From NCBI RefSeq assembly GCF_004337985.1, contig NC_043742.1, positions 5,755,259-5,819,258 of the forward strand: a stretch of 64,000 nt of DNA, given 5' to 3'. This DNA is from Pyricularia pennisetigena (Eukaryota > Ascomycota > Sordariomycetes > Magnaporthales > Pyriculariaceae). The translations under genes and the position numbers were made by a program. The notes under the pieces are model-generated. The model was not told the DNA's origin and made no database searches. It worked only from the letters and a program-made list of their open reading frames with translations. Shown one piece after another: positions 33,884 through 47,820 of the stretch; the first letter of the stretch is position 1; every line of letters begins with the position of its first letter.

Positions 33884-35114
33884 ATCTGCCTTTTTCGTTG
33901 TCCTTCGTCTCTAGACACTAGAAGGCCTGCTCACTGTCCTGTGGCTAAAGGGGAGGGCGGGGGCTATCAGGCTATCAGGCTATCAAGGGTATGGGTAGCA
34001 ACCACTTTGTATGATTGTGAACCGGTTCATTGGGAGAGGACACATGCCCATGCTTATGTATGTGTCATATCCTGCCAGTCTCGTTTGTTTGGTGTTTGTC
34101 TCCCTGGATGGTCTTATCGAATAAACGTCTCCTGGTTGATATCGACCCTGTGTTACGATGTGAGCTCTCGGCATATAGTTTTGGCTCATAAAAGATTACG
34201 GTCGGGTACATGGTGCATTAATTCTTACTCCCATCCTGCATAAATCAATATCGGGACTATGGTGGTTCAACTGCCTAGAGGATAAATCTTCGGCTGTTCT
34301 GACTTCCCCTAATTGCTGGGAACGGATTTTCATGACCGGTAAAACATCCCTTATCGGCAGTGGGATCTGGTTAACACACCCAAATGACCAGAGCATAAGA
34401 AGTGGACAATTTTGACAAGGCATTTTTTTCATTGCTTCTCAGCTTGATGGGTACACCAAAGGTGGCCCGCAAGCGTTGCCTTTCCTCGAGACTATCTAGC
34501 AAGTGGCTGGCAGATCTCACGCCTCATGTCCCAACAACGTGTCGAGAGTCTTTGTTTTATGCCAACCGGCACATACTGCGATATCATTTTTTTCCACCTT
34601 CCAGACATTCCCATCAAACCATGTGTGCATAACATGCCAGGTTTGGCTCAGTACAACGAGCCATTCCTTCGATAGTCAAATCGACGGTATCATGTATAAT
34701 ACAGTTTTACCTGCCATTCGATGCATCACGTTTGATAGCTCACCGCACAGCAGTGCACCGTAAGCCTGTGTCGAGAAAAACAGCCCCGATCAAATAAACA
34801 AAAAGTAAAAAAAGAAAAAAACGCCATGACGATGCAATGCTGTATATGCACAGGACGAGATGCTTCGGCCCCAATCGTGAGGAGGGGGAAAGAATCTAGA
34901 ATCAAATGAACGTGAAGAACGCCTCGGCACCAGATACCGTAAAAAATGCTGCAAATATCGTGAAGAAAAAAAAGGGTTAAATGTTACAACGCCACCCCAA
35001 TGAGGGTGGACAGTGAAATGACGCCAGACGAGGCGCGACCGAGGGCTCCCCGAAGCCTGCCATGCGATCGCAAGCTGCAATCATGCTCAGCTTGGCATGC
35101 AAGTAATCTCGCTC
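33884..35114. other. intergenic, no gene recognised
   Basis: Promoter side of the lectin gene (minus) and 3' flank of the cyclin gene. A 9-bp tandem (GGCTATCAG-type) lies near 33961-33986. No supported frame. Confidence 0.45.
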
Positions 35115-37517
35115 CTAGTTGAGAAATTGCATGTGCGAGTGGGTGGGCTCTTGAAGGTTGTGTCCTACGACAGGACGCATTTGTGCCTGACCAGGGATCT
35201 GCCGATATGTGGGCGGCATCGGTACTTCTTGACGTGCGTAATGTGCCTGCGCTTGTTGCTGCTGTGCGGAGAGGGTAAACTCTGGTACAATTCCCGTGTG
35301 GTACTCGTGTCTTCGGCCCAAGGGCTGGTAATGCATCTGAGCTGGCGCCACCATGGCGGGGTTCGGACCGGAGAGGTGATACTCGTGAAGGCTCGAAGAA
35401 GGGGGCGGACAGAGCAGAGTATTTACGTGCCTCACGGGTCGGTAAGGACTTGACCGATGCTGCAGGTAAACAGAGGGCGACTGCGATATTGGGGTGCGAA
35501 CACCGTGCTGACCATGCGCGAAAGACTCGCTGAGCGGTGATGAATTTCCTAGAGCTGCAGCTGCAGCTGGTGTAAGTGACCCAGGGCTGTGCCGCTTTGT
35601 TGGTGTCGCGTAATTTGTCATGGGTGGAAAGCCACCCGGAGCAGAGGTGGTCAGTGGGGTTGACACTGAGGTGGGAACTGAACTCGTCGCCACGTTTCCA
35701 GCAAAGTTTGATGCAGTTGTGGTTGAGGGGTACACGGTGGCCATAGCCCTGACACCCGGGACCATCGGAGGGAGGGAGAGAGCCGACTGCTGAATAGGGA
35801 CGTGGCTGACTACTGAGTTATAGGCTGCCTGAGCTGCATTTGGAGTTGTGTTGACGGTCAGGTTTGGTACGGGCAGACGTAGCGGTTCCAAAGAACCTGC
35901 GGGTCTCTGGCGAGCCTGGCTGTACATGTTTGCAGGCTGTGCAGGGATACTCTGAGGGTGCATAGCTACCCTCTTCGAAGGCGGCTCCGTGGGATCCTCG
36001 TCGGCGTAGGGGCGTTTGTTAAACCCGTTCCTGGTATCGGGTTGCCCAGATACGGCCGGGCATGTCTGCGGCATAGCTTGGGCTGGCCACTGGTTGTTAG
36101 CAGCATAGGTAACATCGTAAGGGCTGCGTGTCGTCGGCGTTGAGTGCAGCGTGGGAGTGAGCACCAGGTGACCAGTTGGTGATCGGATCGAAGCGTTTGC
36201 CACCGAGCGTGTAGGTGAAGGTATTGTAATGGGAGAGAGCACTGGCCTGGTTGCTCTCTCGCAGTACTCCCAAAACTTTGAAAGCTTGACCAGCCACTGC
36301 TCCCATTGTGCCTTGGAAACCAAGAGGCTGTATCGCATGTTGCTGAGGAACTCCACCTCCATCACATGGATATCCTTCACGGTGATGCCCGAGACCTCCG
36401 CCCAGGTCTTGTTTGTGTATGTGTTGTCATCCAAGACTAGCATGAGGCAAGGTTGTTAGCAAACGCATCCTTCGTTGTGAACGCCAGACAACTGAATGTT
36501 GATTGGTGAGCATGTGATATTTCTTCTTACATTTGTTACCAAGCATCAGAGCTACTGTCAGGAGGCGATACTCGCTTCCGCGGGCTCCCCTCACATCGGG
36601 GACGGTAGTCTTCAACCTGTGTATGAAAAGAAGAGCCAAGAGGATGACATTTTGCGTGACCTGGGTGGTTGAGAGCACACTGTGGACCCATGACTTGAAC
36701 TCTGGAGTTGGTATCGCTAGGGCGTTCAGACTTGGTACCGGTTCGGAAGGCGACGAAGAGACGAGCTTTTCGGCCAAATGGTGGACGGGGCATGGCTCAA
36801 ACCAGAAAAAGGTAGTCATCTAGAATAAAGATGTTAACGATTTATTTCCCAGCAGCATGTACATGACCGAGATTGCCAACTTACCTGTGCCGCCAGTACA
36901 GACAAGCTGCCGCCCCTTGTGCTGATACACATGGGGATCTCTAGACTTTGTCCGGCCAGGCTGGCAACGTCTTTCTGTGACATGCTAACCTGCGAGGCAA
37001 CCGTCCCACTCGATTTTGGTGTCGAAGCTCGAGAGGGTTGGGCCACAGCTGTCTGAGGAGCATATGAAACTGTAGCTGTAGCTTGCGTGTGCTGCGACTC
37101 CCGAGCAATCGGCTGGGGTTGAGCAACCTGCGAAGGTTGCTGCTGTGACTGTTGAGTGGCCGGCATTTGGTATTCTCGTCCAGACGCTTGGGTTGCGTAC
37201 TGATGGTATCTTGGGTAGCTATCCAACACAGCCTGCCCATTGCTCACTGACGACCTTGACCTCGGGCCGGAATATCCATTCAGTGAAGGATATGGGTTAG
37301 CATCATGCTGGCCAATGTTCGGAGCTTGATAGGTGGTCCCCATATCGTCTGACGGAGGCGTCCTAAGGCCGCTCAGAAGCGGAGCAGCACCTCCAGGACT
37401 AGGGTTCTTGGAGGCTTGTGAGATATCTCGTGTGGGGATGGAGGACGACGAGCAGATGGGCGATGGAGGGAATTGGTACGCGAGGGGAGCCAGCTGTCTT
37501 GAAGCGCCTGGATACAT
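35115..37517 (-). CDS. CLG1: Pho85-type cyclin (Clg1/Pho80-like)
   Basis: Three exons (37517-36885, 36819-36531, 36436-35115) encode 747 aa. The central cyclin box is split over exons 2 and 3. It reads STTQVTQNVILLALLFIHRL, SEYRLLTVALMLGNKFLDDN, TYTNKTWAEVSGI and VMEVEFLSNMRYSLLVS; the NTYTNKTWAEVSGI motif is a hallmark of Pho80/Pcl/Clg1-class cyclins. Such cyclins activate the Pho85 kinase in nutrient and cell-polarity control. Exon 1 (211 aa) and the C-terminal 300 residues are Gln/Pro/Ser-rich and disordered, as in fungal Clg1 relatives. Junctions keep phase (LGNK|FLDDN). The symbol is by family resemblance; orthology to yeast CLG1 is not proven. Confidence 0.85.
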
Positions 37518-40500
37518 GAGTGACGGTGGTCGAAGCGGTGCAAGGAGTTTCGTGGGTTATCGAGTCTCTGCCGTTCGGGACCGTTCGCAGATGCGGCAGA
37601 AGTTCGCGGGTGATTCTTTGTGTTGGTGGGTTCGGCGTTCGTTCTAAATGAGGCCCGTCTAGCTAGATAGGATAGAATATTGAGTGGCACTTTGATTGCC
37701 TCGCTCCATTCCAGCCGGTCAGGAGGGCAGAGACATGTCCAGAACGATGGGCCAGTGAACAAGTCAAAGGCGGCAAGCGAGTGGAGCACAGAAGATGAAG
37801 AACGGTTGTTTGTTCTACACCTGACGGGGCTCAATGACAAGGAAGGTCAGGTCGGGGTGAATGGCGGGTTGGTGAGTTCGAGGCGGAAGCGTCTCTTTGG
37901 TCTAGGTTCAAGCCCAACTGTTTAAAGGGTCTTTGCTGATCCCAGTCATGTACGGTAGGATCTAAGAGACATGCGTCGAAAAGGTTATGAAGGAAAGATG
38001 CCGGTTGTGGTCCAAGAACAACAATGGAGGATTGCCGTGGTGTTTTCTCAAGACGGCGGGAGAGGAGCAGAGAGGACAATTGTTGCCAGTGCCAAGCATG
38101 GATGCGGTCCGACAAAAGTAATATTGAGCATGTTCACCGGAAGGGGTGACGAAAGACAAAAAAGCGTCCTCCATATCCACCTCGCATTCACCACGGCGTC
38201 CGGAAGAGAACCCATTCCCTTGTCAAGTTCGGGAGGTGGTGGTGGTAACTTCCTGGTTGCGTAGGTCGGTTGAGGGCCCTGCCCCGGTCGCTGTGGAGGA
38301 AGGTACAGAGGTACACGAGGCCTGGGCTTGCTGCGCCAAACACCCACCACACACCCAATGCGTCCCGCACTGTGGCTCGCATCGAATCCAATCTGATGGG
38401 GTCAGGTCAGGTTCAGGTCGGGGCCCAGCACACGGTACAGTCGGATGGACCGGGCCTACACGTACCCTACCCTCTTTTAATTTTTTTCCAGCACTACAAT
38501 GTATGTACGAAAGTACCTACGTATCTTGGATAATAATAAAGAATAATAACAATAACAATAAAAAAAAGACCCCCCCCCCCAAGCCTACATGCCCCCGACA
38601 GGGGTCCTTTCTGTCTCTTCTGTGTGGCTGCCAGTCCGTACCAGGCGGGGCCATTTCACACGTTAGCGCAGTGGCCGGTCTGTTGCTTGCTGCTTCCTTC
38701 CTGGTTGTCCCTCACGACTTATTACCATACTATCCATGCCCGCTAGCGCCGCCTCGTTGGTTGATGCACTTGTGTTTCTGTTGCTGGTCTGATTGGATGA
38801 AGTCCACCTGGGCAATTCGAGCGGCATCGCCTAGGTCAGGATGGGTACCTTTGTGGGAGTAACAGCAGCAGCAAACAAGCACAACAAAGCACAGTCATTT
38901 CTTTTCGCTGATTACACACACTCATACAACTCACACGACAGGAATCTGCTTGGGTACATGCGTAGTGTAGTGTCTGGCTGCAAGGAATTGATGAGTACAA
39001 TATATAGCTCATTTCCCATGTTTTGTTCTATATGAATAGAGTCTCATTTTCTTTGCCTAGCACATATTTCGGCCCACGTCTAGTTTCGATATTTTAGAAT
39101 TCTTTTTGTTTGGGGTTTTGTTTCTTCGTCATTTCGAAGTCTTCCAGACACAAAAAAAAAAAAAAAATCCACACATCTCCTGTCATCATCATCATCCAAT
39201 ACAGTTCGCCGCTTGTACCGTAGTAGTAGCCATGACCCTTCGTTTACTTTTTTTCGCCTTTTTTTCTTTCTGCCTTTTTTTTTCTGCCCCCTTCCTGGTC
39301 AGCCAAGCGATCAGGCGGCCAAGTGGTGCCAAAAAGCCTAAGCAGCCCGGGCGGCGTAACCTTTAATGCAGAAGTCATACACACAAATGAAAGTGGGGGA
39401 CAAGCGACATGCCACCTTCCTGCTCAAACTCCGCTGGTACGAAGCCGAGACGGAGGAAGCACGTACACATGGACGTTGGACGGTCAGTCGAGTGATAAAA
39501 GTGGGGTTGATTGTGGCTCGCACAGTACGGACAGGCGATGGCAGCCCGGCCCAGAACCAACGAGACCAGACCAAAACCAAACCTGACCAAGAAGCACACA
39601 CAAAGCACAGGGGACAGGGGGGAGGGGGTTCGCCGATTTTGACATTAAAGGATTCAAACCTAGGCGCAGGCTGGAGTAGCTTCTTTTGCATTTTATTTTA
39701 GAATATCGGGCATTTGGGCTTGTTTCTTAACATCAACCAGGAACATCTCTTACAGTACCTAAGGAATTACTTGCTTGCAGTCCCTAGTAGCTTTTGGTCT
39801 GGTCTGCGTCTGGTAACTTTTTTTTTCTCCCGTCCTCGTTTTCTGCTTTGTGCTTTCTTTTCTGTTGTCGTAGCCTGGTCTGGTCCGTTGTCTTGGTCTG
39901 CCTAATTGTAAAGTATGCAGTAGGGGAGGAGTAAAAAAGCAGCAGGAAGCAGTCGGGAGATACGACACAGGTTACGCGCAATGCTGCACACCCTTCGGAG
40001 TACAAACTGTCCGTGGCGGCACCACTCAGGCTTCGTCCATTCCTAGCCTGCGACATGGAGATAAAGACAAAGAAGACAGGACACTGACGGGCCAATTCTG
40101 ACCTTGTAGATTTATCAATTTACTGTAGTTCCGCCCAGCACCTAAAACAGATCGAATTTCAATTGATTGGTTATTACTCAAGAGGTGCTTGGCATGCCCC
40201 AAGTTACCCAAGCAAAAATCGAGAGCAACGAGCCCCTCTTTATTATTAATGTACTGCAAGATGGATAGAGAGAGAGAGAGAGATAAAAAAAAAGTTACGG
40301 TACATACATCCCTTCCCATGGTCAAAACCCTTTATCCAGGCAAGGTCTAGGTTGCCGACTCGTCCTCATCCCTTTTAGCCATCCGTCGACCGCACTCAAC
40401 CTAGCTGTGAAGGTAGGTCCTGGGTTTCGCGTAAGATGCAGTACAGTGTATATAATAGTATGTCTGTGGATTTTCCCTCCTGACACGCGGACGGATTTAT

Positions 40501-40765
40501 CCATTTCGTATTTAATCTAGTCGGCTTTCGGAATCCCAATCATCGTGTTGGCATCTCACGTTGCTTAGTATTTCAGCCAAGTCTCGCGCCTTGCTATGGT
40601 ATGCTTGCAGAGAGGGGGTTTAAAGGGATAGTCAGGTGCTACTAAGGCGAAATGGATGGTGTCTGTGCAAAAAAGAAACACAGGAGTCCACAGACATAGC
40701 CCAGCCCCTTTCAATCCCTTCCAGATCCTTCATACGGAGGGAAGGGGCTCGATGGATGAAAATAG

Positions 40766-40800
<35 letters not shown>

Positions 40801-41723
40801 TGCTCGGTTCCTCACTTTGATCAAGAATACTACATTCCAGCGCTAGTAAGCATACTGCGGTTCAATCTGACCAACCACAAGTGCTCTTATGTGCTATTCT
40901 TGCGACGAACTAGGCAGGTATAGTATGGTGGGTTCTATTTCATGAGGAGATAGGGTGCTAGTCGCTCGCAAAGCGTCAGATTAATATCTTTTTTTTTATG
41001 ATCCTAAACAAGACAGGGAATTGTAACAACAAAACTTATTGATCTTCTACCCAGACAGAGTCGATGTGGATTGTTGCATGGCACGGCAATCTCATGGATG
41101 ATATGTCAGCTCGCCCAGCCGGCCCCCTCTCCTTTACCAGGTTGTTCAGGGTACCTACGGGATTGTTTTCGTTTGTTTTTTTGGCGATGCGTCCGCCCAT
41201 TCATATCGCCCAGCCCATTTCGCCTGTGTTGTGCAGGGGGCTTTTGCGGCGGAGTTGTACAGTGCGATTTGGTAAGCCGCGGGCCATTATTAGGAAGCAG
41301 GACCCAAACCACAGATCAGGCTGCAACCCCGGGATGCAGCAGACGGCTTTTTTTTATGTGTACTGTTCCGGTTTCACGGGATGCACTCGGCGCGACACTT
41401 TTCTGCCATGCCCAAGTCTTGGGTTCACTTTTTCTGTCTGGTCCGACAGGGTTTTAGTTACTTTATTTTGCTCATAGTTCGGATACTATATGTGCACTGG
41501 TTGTTGCTGCAGGTCTTTCTGCATCCAGCCTTGCTGATTTTGCCTAGCTCGAGTGACGACAGCAGCAGAGTTAGTACACTGCTGTGCTGAAGCGAATTTC
41601 AATCCATGAAAATGCTTATTTATATTGCCTTGCAGTGGAAATATTGGGGTTGCGGTTTTATGTCATGGTACCATTCCTACAGTATTTGAGGCACAAAGGC
41701 TCGTGAAAATATACAAATAAGTT
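37518..41723. other. 4.2-kb gene-free region upstream of the cyclin gene
   Basis: Pyrimidine-rich and simple-sequence DNA upstream of the cyclin start: a GA microsatellite near 40267-40283, CA repeats at 40768-40798, and AATAAC-rich patches near 38530. A 238-aa plus frame at 38146-38862 is compositionally odd (poly-Asn, many Cys/Trp) and unsupported. A long 5' UTR with introns is possible but not demonstrable. Confidence 0.45.
40768..40798. repeat. (CA)n microsatellite
   Basis: About 15 CA units. Confidence 0.95.
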
Positions 41724-42317
41724 CTAAAACTGTTTTGGCTCAGGCTTCTTCATCGCCAAACACCTTTCCAGTTTCTTTCTTGGCACCATTGGCTTTTTAT
41801 AAAGGGGATTTTCTATATACCCGCCAATAAGCAATCCATGATAGACTACATCCTTTCCCAGTGGCGCCCATCCTCTGATGTTTGAGTTATTGACGTTACT
41901 GTATAGGTTTTCGACATCAGATTTGGATGGTGAGAAATTATCTTGGTCAACCATGTAAATATAGGCGTCTTCTTCAGGGTGCCGCTTCTTCCACTCGCGA
42001 TAACCATCGCGAATCCTCTTCCACGGCTTTAAATCTATCGGGTCAAATGTTTCGCCAGGGAGCTCAGACTCTTTGCCGTAAGAGTCATAGCAAATAAAAC
42101 CGCGGCAACCTTGGATAACTCCAGGAGGGCGATAATCAAACACAAAAACGGTGTTGGGGTGTTCGTCCGGAAATCTTATACTGGGGGGTGGGAGTACCTC
42201 ATGGTTGCTAGTGGAAACGGAAGACGAAACGCCTCCGCCAGCGATAGTGAGGGTTGCAACCGCATTGCCCAGGGAAAAGGTGAAAGTAAAAAATGAGGAG
42301 CAACGCATTTTCCTCAT
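41724..42317 (-). CDS. secreted protein resembling fungal heat-labile-enterotoxin A-like family
   Basis: A single exon of 197 aa from the ATG at 42317, with a signal peptide-like N-terminus (residues 1-29). The segment at residues 57-74 has D-x-RPP-x-x-I-x4-GF spacing, as at the start of the enterotoxin-A-like ADP-ribosyltransferase fold. A later AYIYMV strand (about 118-123) and an IRGW element (147-150) also fit that family, which is expanded in some plant- and insect-associated fungi. The position two residues before the Asp of DYRPP, where family members carry the NAD-binding Arg, is Val. No Glu-x-Glu pair is visible before IRGW. The protein is therefore probably catalytically dead, diverged or a misassigned lookalike. 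It is the only credible gene in a 12-kb gene-poor stretch. Confidence 0.5.
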   Translation of the reverse strand: MRKMRCSSFFTFTFSLGNAVATLTIAGGGVSSSVSTSNHEVLPPPSIRFPDEHPNTVFVFDYRPPGVIQGCRGFICYDSYGKESELPGETFDPIDLKPWKRIRDGYREWKKRHPEEDAYIYMVDQDNFSPSKSDVENLYSNVNNSNIRGWAPLGKDVVYHGLLIGGYIENPLYKKPMVPRKKLERCLAMKKPEPKQF

Positions 42318-44765
42318 AAGATGGCGGGGTTTAACACATGAGTAGGCGGTACAAATGTAGATCCAAGAAGCTATAATGAACAAATCGTAGTAAAAAAGTG
42401 TTCATAATTGAAAATTTTGCAAACTAGGAAAACCCAATACTTTATAAACAAACAGCTTTGCTGTGAGCCTTGAAATTGGTAATTGTACAAGAAAATTCTT
42501 GGTTTAAATAACAATTATCAGGCATACGCCGGTTTAACCTGCCACAAATTAGCACAAATTAATATACAATATTCTAAAAAAAGGGAGGCAGAAGATAAGT
42601 TTTCAAAAAACAACACATCTAGATAACCCAGATATGATTATCCAAGGGCAAGCAAACCTTGCTAGCCGCAAGGTCTCGGATACGCCGTCGTCGGCAATGC
42701 CTAAATGCTCTAAAACCCAGCAGTACATTTGGCTGGTTTGCTACAATTTGTTTTCTTGTTAAAAATGGGCTCCGTCCTCTCGGTGCATGTCACTACCACT
42801 GCCTGCTTGCTTCGATTGTTTGCGTCACCTTTGTCATACTCTGCATATCGTCTGTGGTTGAGCCGTGTTGATCGAGGACGGATCTGCCGAAGGCCCTCGG
42901 CTTTTTTTTTTTCTTCTCTTTGTTTTTCTTGTGTTTTGTTCTTCTCCCACCCCTCGCTTTTTAAACCAGGTGTGGGTATTAAATTTATTCACTTCCCAGC
43001 ATCCGCCAGTGGCACAACTCATGCCAGCTGATACAGACCCCTTTTACAATCCTACTATGGTAATTAATCGACTCCTTCCCCGCCAATATTGGGTCTTTGT
43101 TGGCTTGATCAAATGTGGTTTTGATTGATGGACAAGTTTCGTGGAATGAAAGCCGGTACACCCGCTCGTTTAAGATCCAAGGGATTCAGCACAGGGAGAG
43201 AAAAAAAAGATGCATTTTTTATTTTTTACTCCAAATCTACCTAGCTCGGTCTCTGGTTTGTACACAGTGCAAATACGCGGGCCCAGGCATTAATCACTGC
43301 TCAGGCCTGCCTGCTTTTTTGTCTTGAGTGTCGTGGGTTGTTTGCTGCTGGTCCTTCTGGTGATCTGTTTGTCTCGTCTTTTCTGGACCAACAACTTCCT
43401 TGTTATGTGGCGTTAATTTTCCCACCAAGAAAGCGAGACCACTGTGTGCTGTCGGGGCGGCCTTGAATCCCTCCCATTCCGCACGGTTCAAAACGTGCTG
43501 TGATAAAAAGGCAATGTTTCACAGCCCGCCCACCGACCGAATGAGCCCAAATCACGGGCTGGGTATACTACACAGTGAAGGCGACCGAAACGCAGCATGA
43601 GGCACGGATCCAATCAAAATGCCCGACAGCTCGGCGTACACCGCTGTCATGCCATTTAGCTTAGCGAGGCAGTGAAAGTGATTCTCGATGGCAAACAATC
43701 GCGAGATCTCAATCCTTGGATTATGAGGCCTGACAGTGACTCGACCTTGGCCTATGCCGGGTCATGCACTAACGTTTCTTTGGCTTTCTTTCTTTTTTGA
43801 TTGCAATGCTGCAGCGTGAGGAGTCACAATCGGGGCGTGTGTAGTTGCAATTCACTGTACATATATCGTAGTCGTAACCTTGTCACTGGGGGTTTTTTTT
43901 GTCTATTTTTCGCGCTTGACCGTATGGGGGCTAAAAGTGCCGCCTCCTTATTGTCCAACCAGTGACAACTCTAAACTTCAGAGGATACCGTAGATCCAGC
44001 CAACGACACGAGCAGATGAATAATTACCACAGCCGGTCCTTCCGTTGTAAACTCACCCCAGCTGGAAATCAAGGACTTGTTTTTGCTGCATATTGGCGAG
44101 GGAAAGACGGTGGGTCTCTGCCAGAAGCGGTAAATGGTGCCCAGTGGTGATCTATTCTGTCTGGTGTTGGGAAGCCGTTAATCCGAAGCGGCAAGAACCA
44201 AGCAAATCCACCCGCCAGGGCGGCACAGTCTCGTTTGCTTTGATGTCCCTTGCGGAATCCTAAACGCTTTGTACTTTGGTAATACTACCTTTGGGCTTTG
44301 TAAGGTTGGTCTCGGGAATACGTATTTCTGCTCCACCGTGAAAAATGTAGCACTGATTCAGTGCCCCTTTCGAGGTGACGAAGACTATCGATTAACCTGG
44401 CAAAGAGAAACGCCTTCGCTCTTATTACCTAAAGTAATACTGCGGAGTAGGTACATGTGGTTACATCGCGAAAGCACCTTAGTCTACTTACCCTATGAAG
44501 CGCCTGCCCTAGACATGTACTACCGTTCGCTATTGGATCTTTTCAAACCCACCACCATTTCCCGTTTTCTACGACGCAAATATTGTCGCCTTACTAACTC
44601 AGTCAAGAGTCAGCAAACCAGAGTTTAACTTACAGAGGCAACAGAGGGCCCGGACATGTGTATAGTCTTGATAAGCAAGTACCTCATCCGACAAAAAAGC
44701 AGGTATCAGATTCACCAAATCCATGACCTGAGCATGCAGTCAGTGGCCCACGCCCGCCGCTCGCT

Positions 44766-44787
44766 CACACACACACACACACACACA
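44766..44787. repeat. (CA)n microsatellite
   Basis: Eleven CA units. Confidence 0.95.
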
Positions 44788-45039
44788 GGCCATAAAAGAC
44801 CCGCGTTCGCGTTAATTGATTTTTTTTACCGTTTTAGATGTTTCGCGTCACAGACCCCTTGAGCCCCCCTGGACTTGGTTCGATGAGCAAGCCCTTGGTA
44901 TTGGCCGCAACCCTGCTCACCTAATGTCGGTCTACAATTCTGGAACCTAACGGCAGAGAGACAGACATGCAAATTGCGGAGACGTATCAGCCTTGGTTTA
45001 CTACTGGCATAAGTTCACAAGTTACTCCGTAAGCTAAGG

Positions 45040-45040
<1 letters not shown>

Positions 45041-45079
<39 letters not shown>
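45041..45079. repeat. poly(T) tract, 39 nt
   Basis: Uninterrupted T run in intergenic DNA. Confidence 0.9.
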
Positions 45080-45948
45080 CAGGTATTGTCCTTCCTTGTG
45101 GCTTCGATTGGTAGCATTCTGGATTGAACAAGAATTCGCATCCCTTCCATCAATTTCCTGGCCACCCCTCAATTAGCCTCGTATGTGGCACTTTCCTCGT
45201 ACGGACATGGGTGCCCAGCAACCAAGTAGCCAGACAGATCGACTCGAGATGAAGATGGGACAACAATAATAGCGCTATGGCTTTTCCCTTTTCTATCAAT
45301 CCCTGACCCGACCGCCGACCGACCTTTTGCTATCCGCCTTTTTCTTGGTACCACGAGAGCGGCTTGACATGTTACCCTCGTTGTCAAATGGACCCAAGAG
45401 CTCAAAAAGACACCCATCACTTTTTTTTTTTTTTGCACTGTGTCGGATGTTGATCTGGTGGGCCGGTTAGACTGGTCCGGATCTAGCTAAAAACAACAAT
45501 GAATTCTCAGCACGCTGGGTAACTATGGTAAGGTACCTAATTACAGTACAGCGCGGCAGGAAATAAAGGCAGAAGAAGAAAAATAAAGACAAAGCAACCC
45601 CATGGCATTTACCCTCAAACGGCTGTCAAATTTGGGAGTAAAATGCTGCGACATGAGACCCAAGCTTGCATTCAATTTACCATTTCCCCACCTAGCAAGC
45701 GACCACTTCACAAGTCCCAAATGGCAAATTTTAACAGCTGCCGCTATTACCTCTCCCTCTGACTCTTGACTCTCATCTTTCTGCCCTCAGTAAATCTCCC
45801 TAGAAGGTAGGTTGCCGCGGAAGTCTCTACAGTGGCTCCATCCATGCCGCTCACTCCCATCCTTGAAAAAGTTTTAGACCCCCGGCGGGCGTTGCATTCA
45901 AAAGCGAGTCCACCGAAGCCGATGGTCGCTGGCTCCGGGCGAAAAAAG

Positions 45949-45978
<30 letters not shown>
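45949..45978. repeat. poly(A) tract, 30 nt
   Basis: Uninterrupted A run in intergenic DNA. Confidence 0.9.
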
Positions 45979-45982
<4 letters not shown>

Positions 45983-47799
45983 CCTTGTCATTCATCCAAA
46001 TCCGCCTCTGGTGTTGCATGCCCATGACAGGTAGATTGTGGGTGATGACGCCTTGTTATTTGCTACTACGGGGCCCTTACTTCTTTTCCTTTCTTCCATG
46101 TGCCAGGATCCTCCGACCGGATACTCCTCTATTAGCGTGCGGCGTCAAACACACGAGTTACTGACGATCATAATCGGACTGGAAATACATCCACAGACTC
46201 CTCTTTCTCATCTAAAGTTTTTTTTATCCTCTTTCGCCCCCGCTCTGCCTTCTGCAGGCCAGCTTAAAATGAATAAACCAAACATGTCGTGTGTGGTGTG
46301 GCCTTTTGTATCCGAGTGGTCGTTCCACCCGCCCCTTGTTCCGTTCAGCGCATGACTGACAACGATAGCTGAATCTGGTGGGTTATTCGGCTAGCATTCA
46401 ATATATAGTACAGTACAAAAGACAAATCCCAAAGCCTTGCACGAAATTGTGCATGGGCCCAGACGGACAGAAACTCAGTCGCCGGATTGTCTACAAAAGA
46501 CTGGATGGCTCTTGCAGCCGATGCACTCAAGCTGTGGCACGGCGTACACCGCCCTGCGATTTCCGAGCCTCTGCATCGCAAGGCAGCCGGACCTTGCACA
46601 AGGAGAGATGTGATATGATACGCATGGAGGAGAAGAAAAGTCTCTTGGTAATGTATTTTATTTTATTTTTTTCTCATCCTGTGCAGCAGATCACCAGGAG
46701 GTTGCCTGTCTTGCCAATGAGGGACCGGCGGTGATCAGCGGAAAGAAAATGAAATAAAATAACAATCAACTGGTCCTATCCCACCACACCGCACATCACA
46801 CGAGCTTTTTTGGGGGGGCCCCCCTATACTCCGTACAGGAGGTTTCAAAGAACCTAAACAGCCACACGCTCACTACACACCCCTCGCATCGTCCTGTCTT
46901 ACCAAGGGCAACGAAGGCAAGGCAGGCTAGTCGCCACCACCTAGTTACCTACCTAGGGTAGCTTTTTGGGCCAGTAGGGAGCCGCTGTCCAGCCGCTTTT
47001 TTCTGTTTCCCCATCCTGATGACACTAACTGGAGGAAGGCCCTGCAATGGAACACCACCACCTCCTGCTCAACAAAGCGCCCCAAGCACCCACCCGACGA
47101 TAGAGTCACTGTTTTTTTTTCCTCCAAATTTTCTTGCTGGCGGAGTAGGAAACTAAAAAAAAAAAAAAAAAAAAAGACTCAAGATTTTTTTTCTGCATTT
47201 TCGAGCAGGGATTATCGCGCACGTAAGCTCACCGTATCATTTGCCTTTGTGGACATTGTGCCGCCGATAAGTTTGCAATACATGCTCGGCGGCATCAAAA
47301 GACAGACAAAAAAAAAAAGATAAGCACAACTCTACTGCGTAACCTTCTTGTCTGGTCTGTTGTCATGCAAACGCAAAACGAGTCAACGCCAAGAACAAGC
47401 TGTTTGTGGCCTTTTCTCAGCTGACCCAGAAAGATGTTTCCAAAAGCCATCGCTGAGGGTGCTGGGTAACCAATCGCTGAATGTTATCTACCTCAAAGTT
47501 CCCTAACTCCAGGAAACCATCAGCCATGTAAGTGGACGAATGGGTTTTAATTTGCCAGCCCAGCCATAAAAGCGGCGTTTTCTCCCACGATACGTAATCA
47601 ATATTGATCCTGCCGTCGTGCACCTAAAGGGTAGTGCAATGTAGATGGAGGAGGTGCGGCATAGCGGCTGTTCCATCCAAGCGGACTACGGAGCATAGCT
47701 GAATCCAAGTGGCAAAGCCGCTAGCTAGACTGAACTGACTCCTACTGCATACTGCACATGTGCACCTTGGTACGTCTCCCTTGCCTTGCTTGACGATTA

Positions 47800-47820
47800 T
47801 TTTATTTTATTTTATTTTAT
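47800..47820. repeat. (TTTTA)n microsatellite
   Basis: Four tandem TTTTA units with short partial ends. Confidence 0.85.

Noticed and set aside
38146..38862. 238-aa plus frame upstream of the cyclin
   Set aside because: Composition is non-protein-like (poly-Asn, poly-Lys, scattered Cys/Trp), and there is no domain or splice support.
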